Shown in pieces: positions 1-8,343 of a stretch of 64,000 nucleotides of DNA; position 1 is the stretch's first letter, and each line of letters opens with the position of its first letter. The position numbers were made by a program, and so were the translations under genes. The notes under the pieces are model-generated. The model saw only the letters and a list, made by a program, of their open reading frames with translations. It did not search any database and had not been told where the DNA came from. The DNA is from CAIMUS01 sp046347625 (GTDB lineage: Bacteria > Pseudomonadota > Gammaproteobacteria > Competibacterales > Competibacteraceae): positions 248,001 to 312,000 of the forward strand of contig JAXMFU010000006.1 of the NCBI GenBank assembly GCA_046347625.1, written 5' to 3'.

Positions 1-1
1 C

Positions 2-469
2 ATGTCGCTGATCTTCTTTATCGATGGCACCGGCGCCAATGGCGATCCCGCCGATGTTCAGCAGGAAGTAGAACGGTTCCAGACAGTCACCGGCTACAAC
101 GGCAACATCCACCGGCCGAATTATCTCAAGGTCGCCTGGGGTACCTTGCAGGTAAAACGCTGTGTGCTGAAAAATGCCTCCATTGCCTACAAGCTGTTCA
201 AATCGAATGGCGTGCCGCTGCGGGCGGTCATTACCGCCAATTTCACCGATAACTCCGATGACCAGACGCGTGTGGCACTGGCCCGGGATCAATCGACCGA
301 CTTGACGCATATCCGGCTGATAAAAGCGGGGGACAACCTGCCTGCTCTCTGCTATGCCATTTATGGCGACCCTTCCTATTACCTGGAAGTAGCGCGTGTC
401 AACCGGCTCGAGCATTTCCGAAAATTAACGCCGGGCACGAAAATCATCTTTCCCCCGCTGGAGAAATAG
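2..469 (+). CDS. eCIS LysM-domain tube/baseplate protein (Afp7-like), 5' partial
   Basis: This is the C-terminal 155 residues of a contractile-injection-system protein of the Afp7/Pvc7 (gp53-like) type, which links the inner tube to the spike and baseplate. The frame is already open at the window edge, and the first residues (FFIDGTGA) are an internal motif of this family. The methionine at position 2 is therefore probably not the real start. Residues about 100-153 form a LysM-like module (AGDNLPALCYAIYGDPSYY, then a TPGTKIIFPP ending). The stop lies 2 bases before the likely start of the spike gene, so the two are probably translationally coupled. The missing upstream DNA should hold the sheath and tube genes. 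Confidence 0.8.
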   Translation: MSLIFFIDGTGANGDPADVQQEVERFQTVTGYNGNIHRPNYLKVAWGTLQVKRCVLKNASIAYKLFKSNGVPLRAVITANFTDNSDDQTRVALARDQSTDLTHIRLIKAGDNLPALCYAIYGDPSYYLEVARVNRLEHFRKLTPGTKIIFPPLEK

Positions 470-474
470 CCATT
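460..474 (+). promoter_or_regulatory. Ribosome binding site with possible ATT start
   Basis: GGAG at 460-463 is followed after 8 bases by ATT at 472. No ATG, GTG or TTG occurs in frame between the preceding stop and GTG 544, yet the intervening codons read as the expected N-terminus of the spike protein. The spacing suits initiation at the ATT. An ATG-to-ATT mutation, or a sequencing error, would look the same. Confidence 0.45.
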
Positions 475-2217
475 CCTGAGCAAAGAACGCTACCGATTTC
501 CGCCAGGCATCGCGAATTCACCGTTAAGGTCGAAGGTGAAACCGTGCCACGGGAGCACCAATTGCTGGCGGTGTATGTCATCAAATCGGTAAATAAAATT
601 TCCGCCGCCCGCCTGGTATACCGGGATGGCGACGCCTCGACAGGGGATTTCCCGCTGAGTACCGCCGAGACGTTCATACCGGGCAAGGCGATTGAAATAT
701 TGGCCGGTACCGAGAACGATCCGATATCGCTGTTCACAGGCATCGTGATCCGGCAAGGTCTGAAGGTGCGCGATAACAGCGCCCCACAACTGCTGGTGGA
801 ATGCCGCCACCAAGCGGTGAAACTCACCGTAGGGCGCAAGAGCGCCTACTATTTCGAGCAAACGGACAGCGATATCATTCAGACATTACTGGAGAACGCC
901 GGGATCGAGGCGGACGTGGAGAGCACATCGGTCACGCATAAGCAGCAGGTCCAGTACGACTCCACCGATTGGGATTTCCTGCTCACGCGGGCCGAGGCGA
1001 ATGGCAAACTGATCTTTACGAACACCGCTACCGTGACGGTGAAGGCGCCCGTTTTCGAGGGCACCCCCGTGTGCGCCTTGCAATTCGGCGCGACGCTGCT
1101 GGAACTGGATGCGGAGATCGACGCCCGGCTGCAATACAGCGCCGTCAAGAGTTTTACCTGGGATGCCGCACAGCAAAGCGTAGTGGAGAAGGAGGCGGCC
1201 GACCCTGGCGTAAGCGGTCCCGGCAATCTGCGCGGCGATGACCTGGCTGCGGTCGTGGGACTCGATCACTATCCCTTACAGACCGCCGCGCTGACCGAGG
1301 AAGAAGCCCAGGCCTGGGCCGATGCCCAGTGGCTGAAATCGAAGATGAGCAAAGTGAGCGGCCGGGGCAAATGCGAAGGCATCGCGACGATCAACCCCGG
1401 CGATATCGTCACCCTGAGCGGTGTGGGTGAGCGTTACAACGGCGATGTCCTGGTGACGGGCGTGCGCCAGGATTTCAATCTGGTGCAGGGCTGGAAAACC
1501 CACATTCAGTTCGGTAGCACCGCCCAGTGGCTGGCTGCGGTGAATCGTGATGTTTCCGCCCCGAAAGCGGCGGCGCTGCTACCGGGCGTAACCGGTTTGC
1601 AGATCGGCGTCGTGGTGAGCAATGAAGATCCCGATGGCGAACATCGAGTGCGGGTTCGAATGCCCCTGGTGAACGAGGCAGAGGATGGCACTTGGGCGCG
1701 GGTGGCGGTATTGGATGCCGGCGACCAGCGCGGGTTTTTCTTCCGACCCGAAGTGGGTGATGAGGTGGTGCTGGGCTTTTTGAACGACGATCCCCGCCAG
1801 GCGGTGCTCCTCGGCATGCTGCACAGCAGCGCCAAGTCGGCGCCACTGCAAGGCTCGGACGATAACCACGAGAAACTCTACCAGAGCCGCTCGAAGCTGA
1901 AGCTTTACTTCCATGACGACAAGAAGCTGATGCAATTCGAAACACCGGCGGGTAACCAGATCACCCTGAGCGAACAGGACAAGGCGATCAGGATCGTGGA
2001 CCAGAACGGCAACAAGATCGAACTGACCCCGGCTGGGATCAAGATCGAAAGCAGCAAGATGCTTGAGCTGAAAGCCGGTACCGACGTGAAGCTGGCGTCA
2101 GGCACCTCACTCAGCATCACGGGCGGTACCGAACTGAAGCTCGAAGGAACGGCGGGGACGGAGCTGTCCAGTACCGCCATCACCAAGGTGAAGGGCGCTC
2201 TAGTGCAGATCAACTGA
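472..2217 (+). CDS. eCIS VgrG-like spike protein (Afp8-like)
   Basis: Spike protein of the injection system, homologous in layout to Afp8/VgrG (gp27-gp5-like). The N-terminal part is a phage-late-control D-like hub with the motif FTVKVEGE followed by VNKISAARLVY. A central OB-fold region lies around residues 370-440 (VVVSNEDPDGEHRVRVRMP). A repetitive beta-helix-like tail (KLKLYFHDDKKLMQFETPAGN, IELTPAGIKIESS) ends at the C-terminus, where PAAR would sit. The first conventional start is GTG at 544, but 24 conserved-looking residues are encoded in frame upstream of it. An ATT at 472 sits 8 bases after a GGAG and is the best start candidate, giving 581 residues. If only standard starts are accepted, the gene is 544-2217 (557 residues). 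Confidence 0.85.
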   Translation: MPEQRTLPISARHREFTVKVEGETVPREHQLLAVYVIKSVNKISAARLVYRDGDASTGDFPLSTAETFIPGKAIEILAGTENDPISLFTGIVIRQGLKVRDNSAPQLLVECRHQAVKLTVGRKSAYYFEQTDSDIIQTLLENAGIEADVESTSVTHKQQVQYDSTDWDFLLTRAEANGKLIFTNTATVTVKAPVFEGTPVCALQFGATLLELDAEIDARLQYSAVKSFTWDAAQQSVVEKEAADPGVSGPGNLRGDDLAAVVGLDHYPLQTAALTEEEAQAWADAQWLKSKMSKVSGRGKCEGIATINPGDIVTLSGVGERYNGDVLVTGVRQDFNLVQGWKTHIQFGSTAQWLAAVNRDVSAPKAAALLPGVTGLQIGVVVSNEDPDGEHRVRVRMPLVNEAEDGTWARVAVLDAGDQRGFFFRPEVGDEVVLGFLNDDPRQAVLLGMLHSSAKSAPLQGSDDNHEKLYQSRSKLKLYFHDDKKLMQFETPAGNQITLSEQDKAIRIVDQNGNKIELTPAGIKIESSKMLELKAGTDVKLASGTSLSITGGTELKLEGTAGTELSSTAITKVKGALVQIN

Positions 2218-2232
2218 AGCGAGCAGCCACCC

Positions 2233-2511
2233 ATGCCTCCCGCAGCACGAATAGGCGATATCTCCAATCATGGCGGCACTATTACCGGTCCCGGCGTCAG
2301 TACGGTGATGATCGGCGGCAAACCGGCTGCCGTGGCGGGTGACCTGCATGTCTGCTCGTTACCGCCACTCGGTCATCAACCCACCGCCAGCATTTTCCCC
2401 ATGGGCAGCGTCACGGTGCTCATCGGTGGCAGGCCCGCGTTGCGCACGACCGATGCCTGCCTCTGCGGGGCCATGGCTGCCGTGGGCGAACCGACCGTCA
2501 TCATCAATTGA
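2233..2511 (+). CDS. PAAR-domain spike tip protein
   Basis: A 92-residue PAAR protein that would cap the VgrG-like spike and form the membrane-piercing cone of the injection system. It opens with MPPAARIGDISNHGG, giving the P-A-A-R signature, and contains histidines and cysteines (H13, H39, C41, H47, C75, C77) in the zinc-binding pattern of the family. Short glycine-rich beta turns (GPGVSTVMIGGKPA, GSVTVLIGGRPAL) form the cone strands. It begins 15 bases after the spike gene, in the usual place. There is no C-terminal extension, so this PAAR carries no fused toxin. Confidence 0.93.
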   Translation: MPPAARIGDISNHGGTITGPGVSTVMIGGKPAAVAGDLHVCSLPPLGHQPTASIFPMGSVTVLIGGRPALRTTDACLCGAMAAVGEPTVIIN

Positions 2512-2530
2512 GAACCGAAGGGTAAGCCCG

Positions 2531-2977
2531 ATGGTAGAAAACGAAACCTGGCGTCCCAGCTCTTTTCTGGGCAGTGGCTGGAGTTTTCCGCCCGAGTTTG
2601 TAAGGGAAACCGGCCAGGTGGTCATGACAGCGGATGAGGAAGACATCAAGGCCAGCCTGAAGATTTTATTCGGCACGGCGCTCGGCGAGCGTTTTCTGAA
2701 TCCGAAATATGGTCTCGATCTGCAGGCGGCGCTCTTCGATCCGGTGAGTACCACCCTGAAGGCGTTTCTCAAAGACCATATTAAAACCGCTATTCTGATC
2801 TACGAACCGAGGATCAATCTGCTTGCGCTTGAACTGGATACCTCGGCTCAATATGAAGGCAGGATCAGCATTATTGTGGAGTATGAGATACGGGCGACCA
2901 ATTCGCGCTACAACCTCGTCTATCCATTCTACACAGTGGACAGCAACGAGCTGAGAAGAACCGTTGGAAACCTTTAA
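2531..2977 (+). CDS. gp25/GPW-type baseplate wedge protein (Afp9-like)
   Basis: A 148-residue baseplate component of the GPW/gp25 family, which nucleates sheath assembly in contractile systems. The sequence has the family core IKASLKILFGTALGERFLNPKYG with the EPRI motif (YEPRINLL) further on. A longer open frame runs upstream through the PAAR gene, but the ATG at 2531 is chosen because it avoids the overlap and gives the expected family length. It follows PAAR by 19 bases and precedes the gpJ-like gene by 15 bases, so the cluster reads as one operon. Confidence 0.9.
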   Translation: MVENETWRPSSFLGSGWSFPPEFVRETGQVVMTADEEDIKASLKILFGTALGERFLNPKYGLDLQAALFDPVSTTLKAFLKDHIKTAILIYEPRINLLALELDTSAQYEGRISIIVEYEIRATNSRYNLVYPFYTVDSNELRRTVGNL

Positions 2978-2992
2978 ATAGCGTACCTTGAC

Positions 2993-5900
2993 ATGGCCGA
3001 AGAAATTATCCAAAACCTGATCTTTCAGCTCGGACAAAGCCAGAACGAACGCATGCCCAAAGAGTTGGGGATCCATTTTGCCGATGTGGATGAACGCACG
3101 CCGGAAGATTTGCTGCTTTTTATCAAAGCTTTTGCAGCACAGGTCAATTATTATGGGGATACACTTACAGCTTCCGGTGATTGGAAAAATTTCTTTCAGT
3201 ACGACCAAGCCACCCTGAAACTATTGCTGGAAAACAAAGATGCCAATGTACCACCACACCTAGCGCTCTTGATAGCTTTTCTGGAACTGTATCGTAAGCC
3301 GCAGGAAATTCTGAATCGCCTTACCGGTCGTCATCTGGACTTCTATTACCAACAGGTTTTGCGGATGGAGAAGAAAGCGGCCGTAGCCGACAAAGCGCAC
3401 GTGCTGCTCGAATTGAAAAAGAATGCCCCACCGGTGCGTATTACGCCGGATCATCGGTTTTCCGCCGGAAAGGACCAAACCCGCGTTGAGTTGCTCTATG
3501 CACCGACTCGAGTCACGGTGATCAATAACGCCAAGGTCGAGTCGCTACGCTCTGTCTTTGTGGATGGCAGCGACCATGGTGTGGTCCGGTACGCGCCCAT
3601 AGCCAATTCTGCCGATGGAGTAGGAGGTAAATTACTGGGGGAGGATGAACCCAAATGGTATGGCTTCGGCCATCAGGCCCTACCGCCGGCCGAAGTCGGG
3701 TTTGCAATCGCCTCGCCGGTGCTACGTATGCAGGAAGGTGAGCGCACCGTTACGGTGACTCTCGAGCTGCGCTACGTCACGCCAAAGAATCGAGACGACT
3801 TGAGCCATGCTGGACTGGCGGAAGCATTCGAGGTATTCGTCACCGGTGAAAAGCACTGGCTGGGGCCTAAGAAGGTTTCCCCGTCGTTGAGCGACGATAG
3901 CCTGCAATTCGGTTTCACTTTAGAGCCGAGCGAAGAAGCGGTGGTCGATTACAACGCCGCGATTCATGGCTATTCCTATACCGCTCAGGCTCCGATTCTG
4001 CAGGTGCTGCTCAGGAGCGATAGCGTCAAGGCAGTGGGTTACAGCGACTTTAAAGGTGTTATCTTACAGCGAGCCTCAATCGCAGTGCAGGTATCGAACA
4101 TCACCTCACTCAAACTGGAAAACGATGGTGGCAAACTGGATCCGAAAAAGGCTTTTCTCCCTTTTGGTCCACAACCTACGAAAGGTTCGCGCTTCATAGT
4201 GGGTTATAGCGAGGCGTTTTCTAAGAAGCTTTCTTACGTAAGTATTAATGTAAAATGGAAAGATGCACCTTCCGATTTCGCGAATCGCTATAAAAAATAT
4301 GGTTTACCAGATGATGTAAAGGTAAGCAATGATTATTTCACTGCAACCGTTATATTGAAAGACGGAGGCGACGAGGAAATTACGTGTTCCACCGAAAGGT
4401 TGTTTCAGGACGATACATCCTCCGGAATTTTCATCCTCGCAAGGGAGAGCAACCCACTATGGAAGGGTAGGACGGATGGTTTCATTACCTTTATCTTGGA
4501 AAAAGATTTTCTCCACTCCACCTACCGTCAGAAATACGTAGAGAATCTGGCGATTTACAGCAAAACGGGAGGAGCTCTGGATTTACCGGATGAACCTTAC
4601 ACACCTGCAATCCAAAGCATTACATTCGATTACAAGGCTCACAGCGATCAGGTGAATATTTCTTCTGACTCGCAAAGCGATTTTGCTAACGATGACATTC
4701 ACTTTTTTCATATTGCTTATTTTGGTCAGATGCGGGAGCATGGCTATCAACGTAAACAGTTCAGCTTTCTCAGCAATAAGGAAGTTTCGCTCCTTCCGGA
4801 ATACCAGGATAAAGGGGAACTGCTTATCGGGTTTTCCAAGTTGAACGCCGGCGACAGCGTGAGTGTGCTTTTCCAGGTAGCCGAGGGTAGCGCCGATCCA
4901 GGTTTGGAAAGGCAGACTATTCAATGGTCCGTGCTGTGCGATAATTATTGGAAACCGCTTGATAAAACCGAGGTGGTGTTGGACACCACCAATCAGTTGC
5001 TCGCCAGTGGCATCATCCAGTTTATTATCCCCCCGGCGGCCACCACCCGCAATACCATCCTGCCTGCCGACCGGATCTGGCTTAAAGCCGCTGTCGTTAA
5101 CCGCTATGTGACGGCTGTCAGCCAGTTGGTCAGGATAGTAGCCAATGCGGTGGAGGTCGTATTCATCGACCACGGCAACGATCCGAACCATCTCTCTACC
5201 GTCCTGGAAAAGGGAAGGATTACCAAGCTGAAAAACGGGCTGGCGGCGGTAAAGTCGGTAACACAACCCTATGCTTCCTTTGATGGCAGGCCGGTGGAGA
5301 CCGATACGGCCTTCCACACGCGCGTTGCGGAAAGGCTGCGTCACAAGAACCGTTGTATCACCGCCTGGGATTACGAGCGTATTATTCTTGAAGCCTTTCC
5401 CCAGGTGCATAAAGTGAAGTGTATTCCTCATGCAAAGAAAGACAAAGACTCATGGCGGGCGCCGGGAAACGTGCTGATCGTAGTGATTCCGGATCTGAAA
5501 AACCGCAACGCCGTCGATCCCCTACAACCCAAGGTGGATACCGATACCCTCAGTCGCATCCATGCCTACGTCCAGAGGCGGGCCGGGATGGGAGTTAAGA
5601 TTACCGTCACGAATCCGACCTATCAAAAGATTCAACTCGATTTCCAGGTTGAATTCCAGGCCGGTCTCGAATTCAACTATTATAGCACCATCTTGCAACA
5701 GGCACTGATCCGCTTCCTTTCGCCCTGGGCATATGAAACGGACTGCGATATTACTTTTGGCGGAAAAATTTACAAATCGGTTCTTTTGGATTTTGTCGAG
5801 GATTTGGATTATGTGGATTACATCATCGATTTCAAGATGTACAGCTACAACTGGTACTGGTACCACGAGTTACTCGATATTCCAATTGGGAAAATACCAC

Positions 5901-6028
5901 GTTGGAAAGATATTAGCGAGACACAGCCAGGCACACCTGATACGATTCTCGTTTCGGAGTCCAGCCATATCATTAGGCACCCCGGAGAAGATTCCCCATC
6001 TCCGGTTTCTACCATTACATTTCCATAA
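2993..6028 (+). CDS. gpJ-like baseplate protein (Afp11-like)
   Basis: A 1011-residue protein in the position and of the size of the large baseplate J-like protein (Afp11/Pvc11), which with gp25 forms the wedge of the injection-system baseplate. The baseplate-J signature lies in the C-terminal third: DTAFHTRVAERLRHKNRCIT followed by AWDYERIILEAFPQVHKVKC. A conserved tail that includes GAGMGVKITVTNPTYQ-like sequence (here RAGMGVKITVTNPTYQ) follows. The middle of the protein is divergent and AT-richer than its neighbours. No signal peptide or membrane segment is seen, as expected for a cytoplasmically assembled particle. Confidence 0.87.
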   Translation: MAEEIIQNLIFQLGQSQNERMPKELGIHFADVDERTPEDLLLFIKAFAAQVNYYGDTLTASGDWKNFFQYDQATLKLLLENKDANVPPHLALLIAFLELYRKPQEILNRLTGRHLDFYYQQVLRMEKKAAVADKAHVLLELKKNAPPVRITPDHRFSAGKDQTRVELLYAPTRVTVINNAKVESLRSVFVDGSDHGVVRYAPIANSADGVGGKLLGEDEPKWYGFGHQALPPAEVGFAIASPVLRMQEGERTVTVTLELRYVTPKNRDDLSHAGLAEAFEVFVTGEKHWLGPKKVSPSLSDDSLQFGFTLEPSEEAVVDYNAAIHGYSYTAQAPILQVLLRSDSVKAVGYSDFKGVILQRASIAVQVSNITSLKLENDGGKLDPKKAFLPFGPQPTKGSRFIVGYSEAFSKKLSYVSINVKWKDAPSDFANRYKKYGLPDDVKVSNDYFTATVILKDGGDEEITCSTERLFQDDTSSGIFILARESNPLWKGRTDGFITFILEKDFLHSTYRQKYVENLAIYSKTGGALDLPDEPYTPAIQSITFDYKAHSDQVNISSDSQSDFANDDIHFFHIAYFGQMREHGYQRKQFSFLSNKEVSLLPEYQDKGELLIGFSKLNAGDSVSVLFQVAEGSADPGLERQTIQWSVLCDNYWKPLDKTEVVLDTTNQLLASGIIQFIIPPAATTRNTILPADRIWLKAAVVNRYVTAVSQLVRIVANAVEVVFIDHGNDPNHLSTVLEKGRITKLKNGLAAVKSVTQPYASFDGRPVETDTAFHTRVAERLRHKNRCITAWDYERIILEAFPQVHKVKCIPHAKKDKDSWRAPGNVLIVVIPDLKNRNAVDPLQPKVDTDTLSRIHAYVQRRAGMGVKITVTNPTYQKIQLDFQVEFQAGLEFNYYSTILQQALIRFLSPWAYETDCDITFGGKIYKSVLLDFVEDLDYVDYIIDFKMYSYNWYWYHELLDIPIGKIPRWKDISETQPGTPDTILVSESSHIIRHPGEDSPSPVSTITFP

Positions 6029-6067
6029 CATTGGTAAAGTTTAAAATCACGGCGAAAGGATCGGGTT

Positions 6068-8269
6068 ATGCCAGATCAATCGACATTACTCAATAAAGAA
6101 AGTGGTAGGACCGGAGATCAAGCAGAGCGTCAACAAGCCAGGGCACAACTGACGCTACCGAACAAGAAAACCCGTGAAACCGCTTTCGATCACCAAGCTC
6201 TGTACGCTATCGGCTTACAGCATGTGCAGCGTCTGGCCAGCCACATTTGGAACGATTACAACATACACGATCCAGGGATAACCATTCTCGAATTATTGTG
6301 TTATGCACTCACCGATCTGAGTTATCGCGCCTCTTTGCCCATCGAAGATTTATTGGTGAGTGGGACAGACAATGCTGGTGAGATGAAGCAGCAATTTCCT
6401 ACCGCCCGTCAGATTTTACCCAACCGTCCGCTCACTCTGGCTGACTATAGGAAATTGCTGATCGACATCAAGGGTGTGAAAAATGCCTGGCTGCGACCGG
6501 CGTCTCTAAGTTATTACGCCGACACTAAGCAAGAGAAATTGCAGCATGCGAACGATCCCAAGCTTTCAAAGGTCGAGATAAGGGGGTTGTATGATGTGAC
6601 CATTGAGTATATGGATAGTGTTAATAAGGATACTGTTTTGGGTGATGTGCGTCAGCGGCTGCAGGAAAATCGCAACCTGTGTGAAGACTTCAACGTCCCC
6701 ACCGAAGTAGGGACTCAGGATTTTGTCCTCTACGCTCGACTGGAACTTGCTCCTACCGCGGGGGATGTAGCGAAGATAAAAGCGGAAATACTGTTCCAGG
6801 TACAGCAATACCTTGCCCCTCCAATCCGCAGCTATACGCTCAGTGAGATGCTGGAACGCAGGAAAGCAGATGGCAACCACTATACCGCCGACGAAATCTT
6901 CGACGGGCCGGTACTCGACTGTGGCTTCATCGACGACGATGAACTGGCGAAGGCTGAATTACGCACTGAAATACGGCTATCGGATATTATCAGCCTCATC
7001 ATGGACATTGAGGGCATCCAGGCCGTCAGGGAAATAGCGATCAATCCGAAGACCGAATCAAATAAGTGGCGGGTTCAGTGGCTGGTGCCGGTACAAAGTG
7101 GCAAAAAGGCTCAACTCGATTGGGATTCCTCGAGCTTGGAGTTCTATAAACGTAATATATTTATACTTGTCGATAATAGCAAATTTAACAACTACTATGC
7201 AGAATTGGTGAAAGCGGAGATCACCAAAGCAGAGACCAAAGTCAAACCCGCTGATAATGACTTCGATGTACCGTTGGGAACATGCAGAAACATGGATTAT
7301 TATTCCTTTCAGAACCATTTTCCAGCGATGTATGGCCTGAGTGAAGCCGGATTGAGCGACGCAGAGAGTGAAAAACGCAAAGCGTTGGCTTATCAATTAA
7401 AAGCCTACCTGCTTTTCTTCGACCAGATTATGGCCAATTATTTTGCCCCATTAAACAGTTTAAGAGACTTATTTTCCATCGATTCGAATCTATCGCAGAC
7501 CTATTTTTATCAGGTAGTCAAATCGTTCGCTGAATATGCTAAAATTTATAAGGATGCAAACAACGTTGAAGAATTGATGGGAAGTATAGAAGACAAGGAT
7601 GGTCGTATTAACTTTGACCGTCGCAACCGCTTTCTCGATCATCTGATCGCGCGCTTCGCTGAACGCTTGAATGACTTTGCTTATACTATGTACTCTATTT
7701 TCGGCTCCGGATCAGATAAGATAGTCAAGTATAAGTGCGAGTTTCTGCGTGATTACCCCGAAGTCGGCAAAGTACGTGCATTGGCTTACAACTACAGTAT
7801 AGAAAAAGATGTATGGGATACAGCCAATAATATATCTGGTTTGGAGAGACGGCTGGCAAAACTGTTAGGAATAGCAAACTATAAGCGTAAGAATCTCTCT
7901 ACTGGGGATGAAGGTATGTATCTTATTGAAAATATTCTGTTGCGACCGGAGCCAAGCGACGATAGCTTCCTGCCGATCTTTCCCGATCCCAACAACCCTG
8001 CAGAATTAGATCCCTACTCCTATCGAATTCATATCATTTTGCCGGCCTATGGAAGCCGCTTCAGTAAAGTGGAATTCAGAAACTTTGCCGAAGCGGTGAT
8101 TCGCGAAGAGACACCCGCACATATTTTTCCCAAGATCTGCTGGATCAGCAACGAAGAAAATATGGCCACTCTGCAAGAAAAATATCGTAATTGGATCTTA
8201 CTGAAAGCCAGCAAGAAACCAGTTGATAAAATAAAACTTAAGGATTTCATCGATCAGCTGTTTAAATAA
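6068..8269 (+). CDS. Second eCIS baseplate protein (Afp12-like)
   Basis: A 733-residue protein following the gpJ-like gene, where Afp12 stands in the Serratia and Photorhabdus clusters. The N-terminal part contains a motif typical of this group (ASHIWNDYNIHDPGITILEL, then LCYALTDLSYRA). The C-terminus has YLIENILLRPE followed by a segment on a domain shared with baseplate J-like proteins (SYRIHIILPAYGSRF...FAEAVIREETPAHI). It probably completes the baseplate wedge by pairing with the preceding protein. The ATG at 6068 has an AGGA-type Shine-Dalgarno sequence just upstream. Exact function is inferred from position and motifs. Confidence 0.78.
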   Translation: MPDQSTLLNKESGRTGDQAERQQARAQLTLPNKKTRETAFDHQALYAIGLQHVQRLASHIWNDYNIHDPGITILELLCYALTDLSYRASLPIEDLLVSGTDNAGEMKQQFPTARQILPNRPLTLADYRKLLIDIKGVKNAWLRPASLSYYADTKQEKLQHANDPKLSKVEIRGLYDVTIEYMDSVNKDTVLGDVRQRLQENRNLCEDFNVPTEVGTQDFVLYARLELAPTAGDVAKIKAEILFQVQQYLAPPIRSYTLSEMLERRKADGNHYTADEIFDGPVLDCGFIDDDELAKAELRTEIRLSDIISLIMDIEGIQAVREIAINPKTESNKWRVQWLVPVQSGKKAQLDWDSSSLEFYKRNIFILVDNSKFNNYYAELVKAEITKAETKVKPADNDFDVPLGTCRNMDYYSFQNHFPAMYGLSEAGLSDAESEKRKALAYQLKAYLLFFDQIMANYFAPLNSLRDLFSIDSNLSQTYFYQVVKSFAEYAKIYKDANNVEELMGSIEDKDGRINFDRRNRFLDHLIARFAERLNDFAYTMYSIFGSGSDKIVKYKCEFLRDYPEVGKVRALAYNYSIEKDVWDTANNISGLERRLAKLLGIANYKRKNLSTGDEGMYLIENILLRPEPSDDSFLPIFPDPNNPAELDPYSYRIHIILPAYGSRFSKVEFRNFAEAVIREETPAHIFPKICWISNEENMATLQEKYRNWILLKASKKPVDKIKLKDFIDQLFK

Positions 8270-8343
8270 AATGTTTATCACTGTGATGAAGGGTAAACCT
8301 GAGAGACTAACATGACAGATATACTATTGGATAGTTGTTTGAG

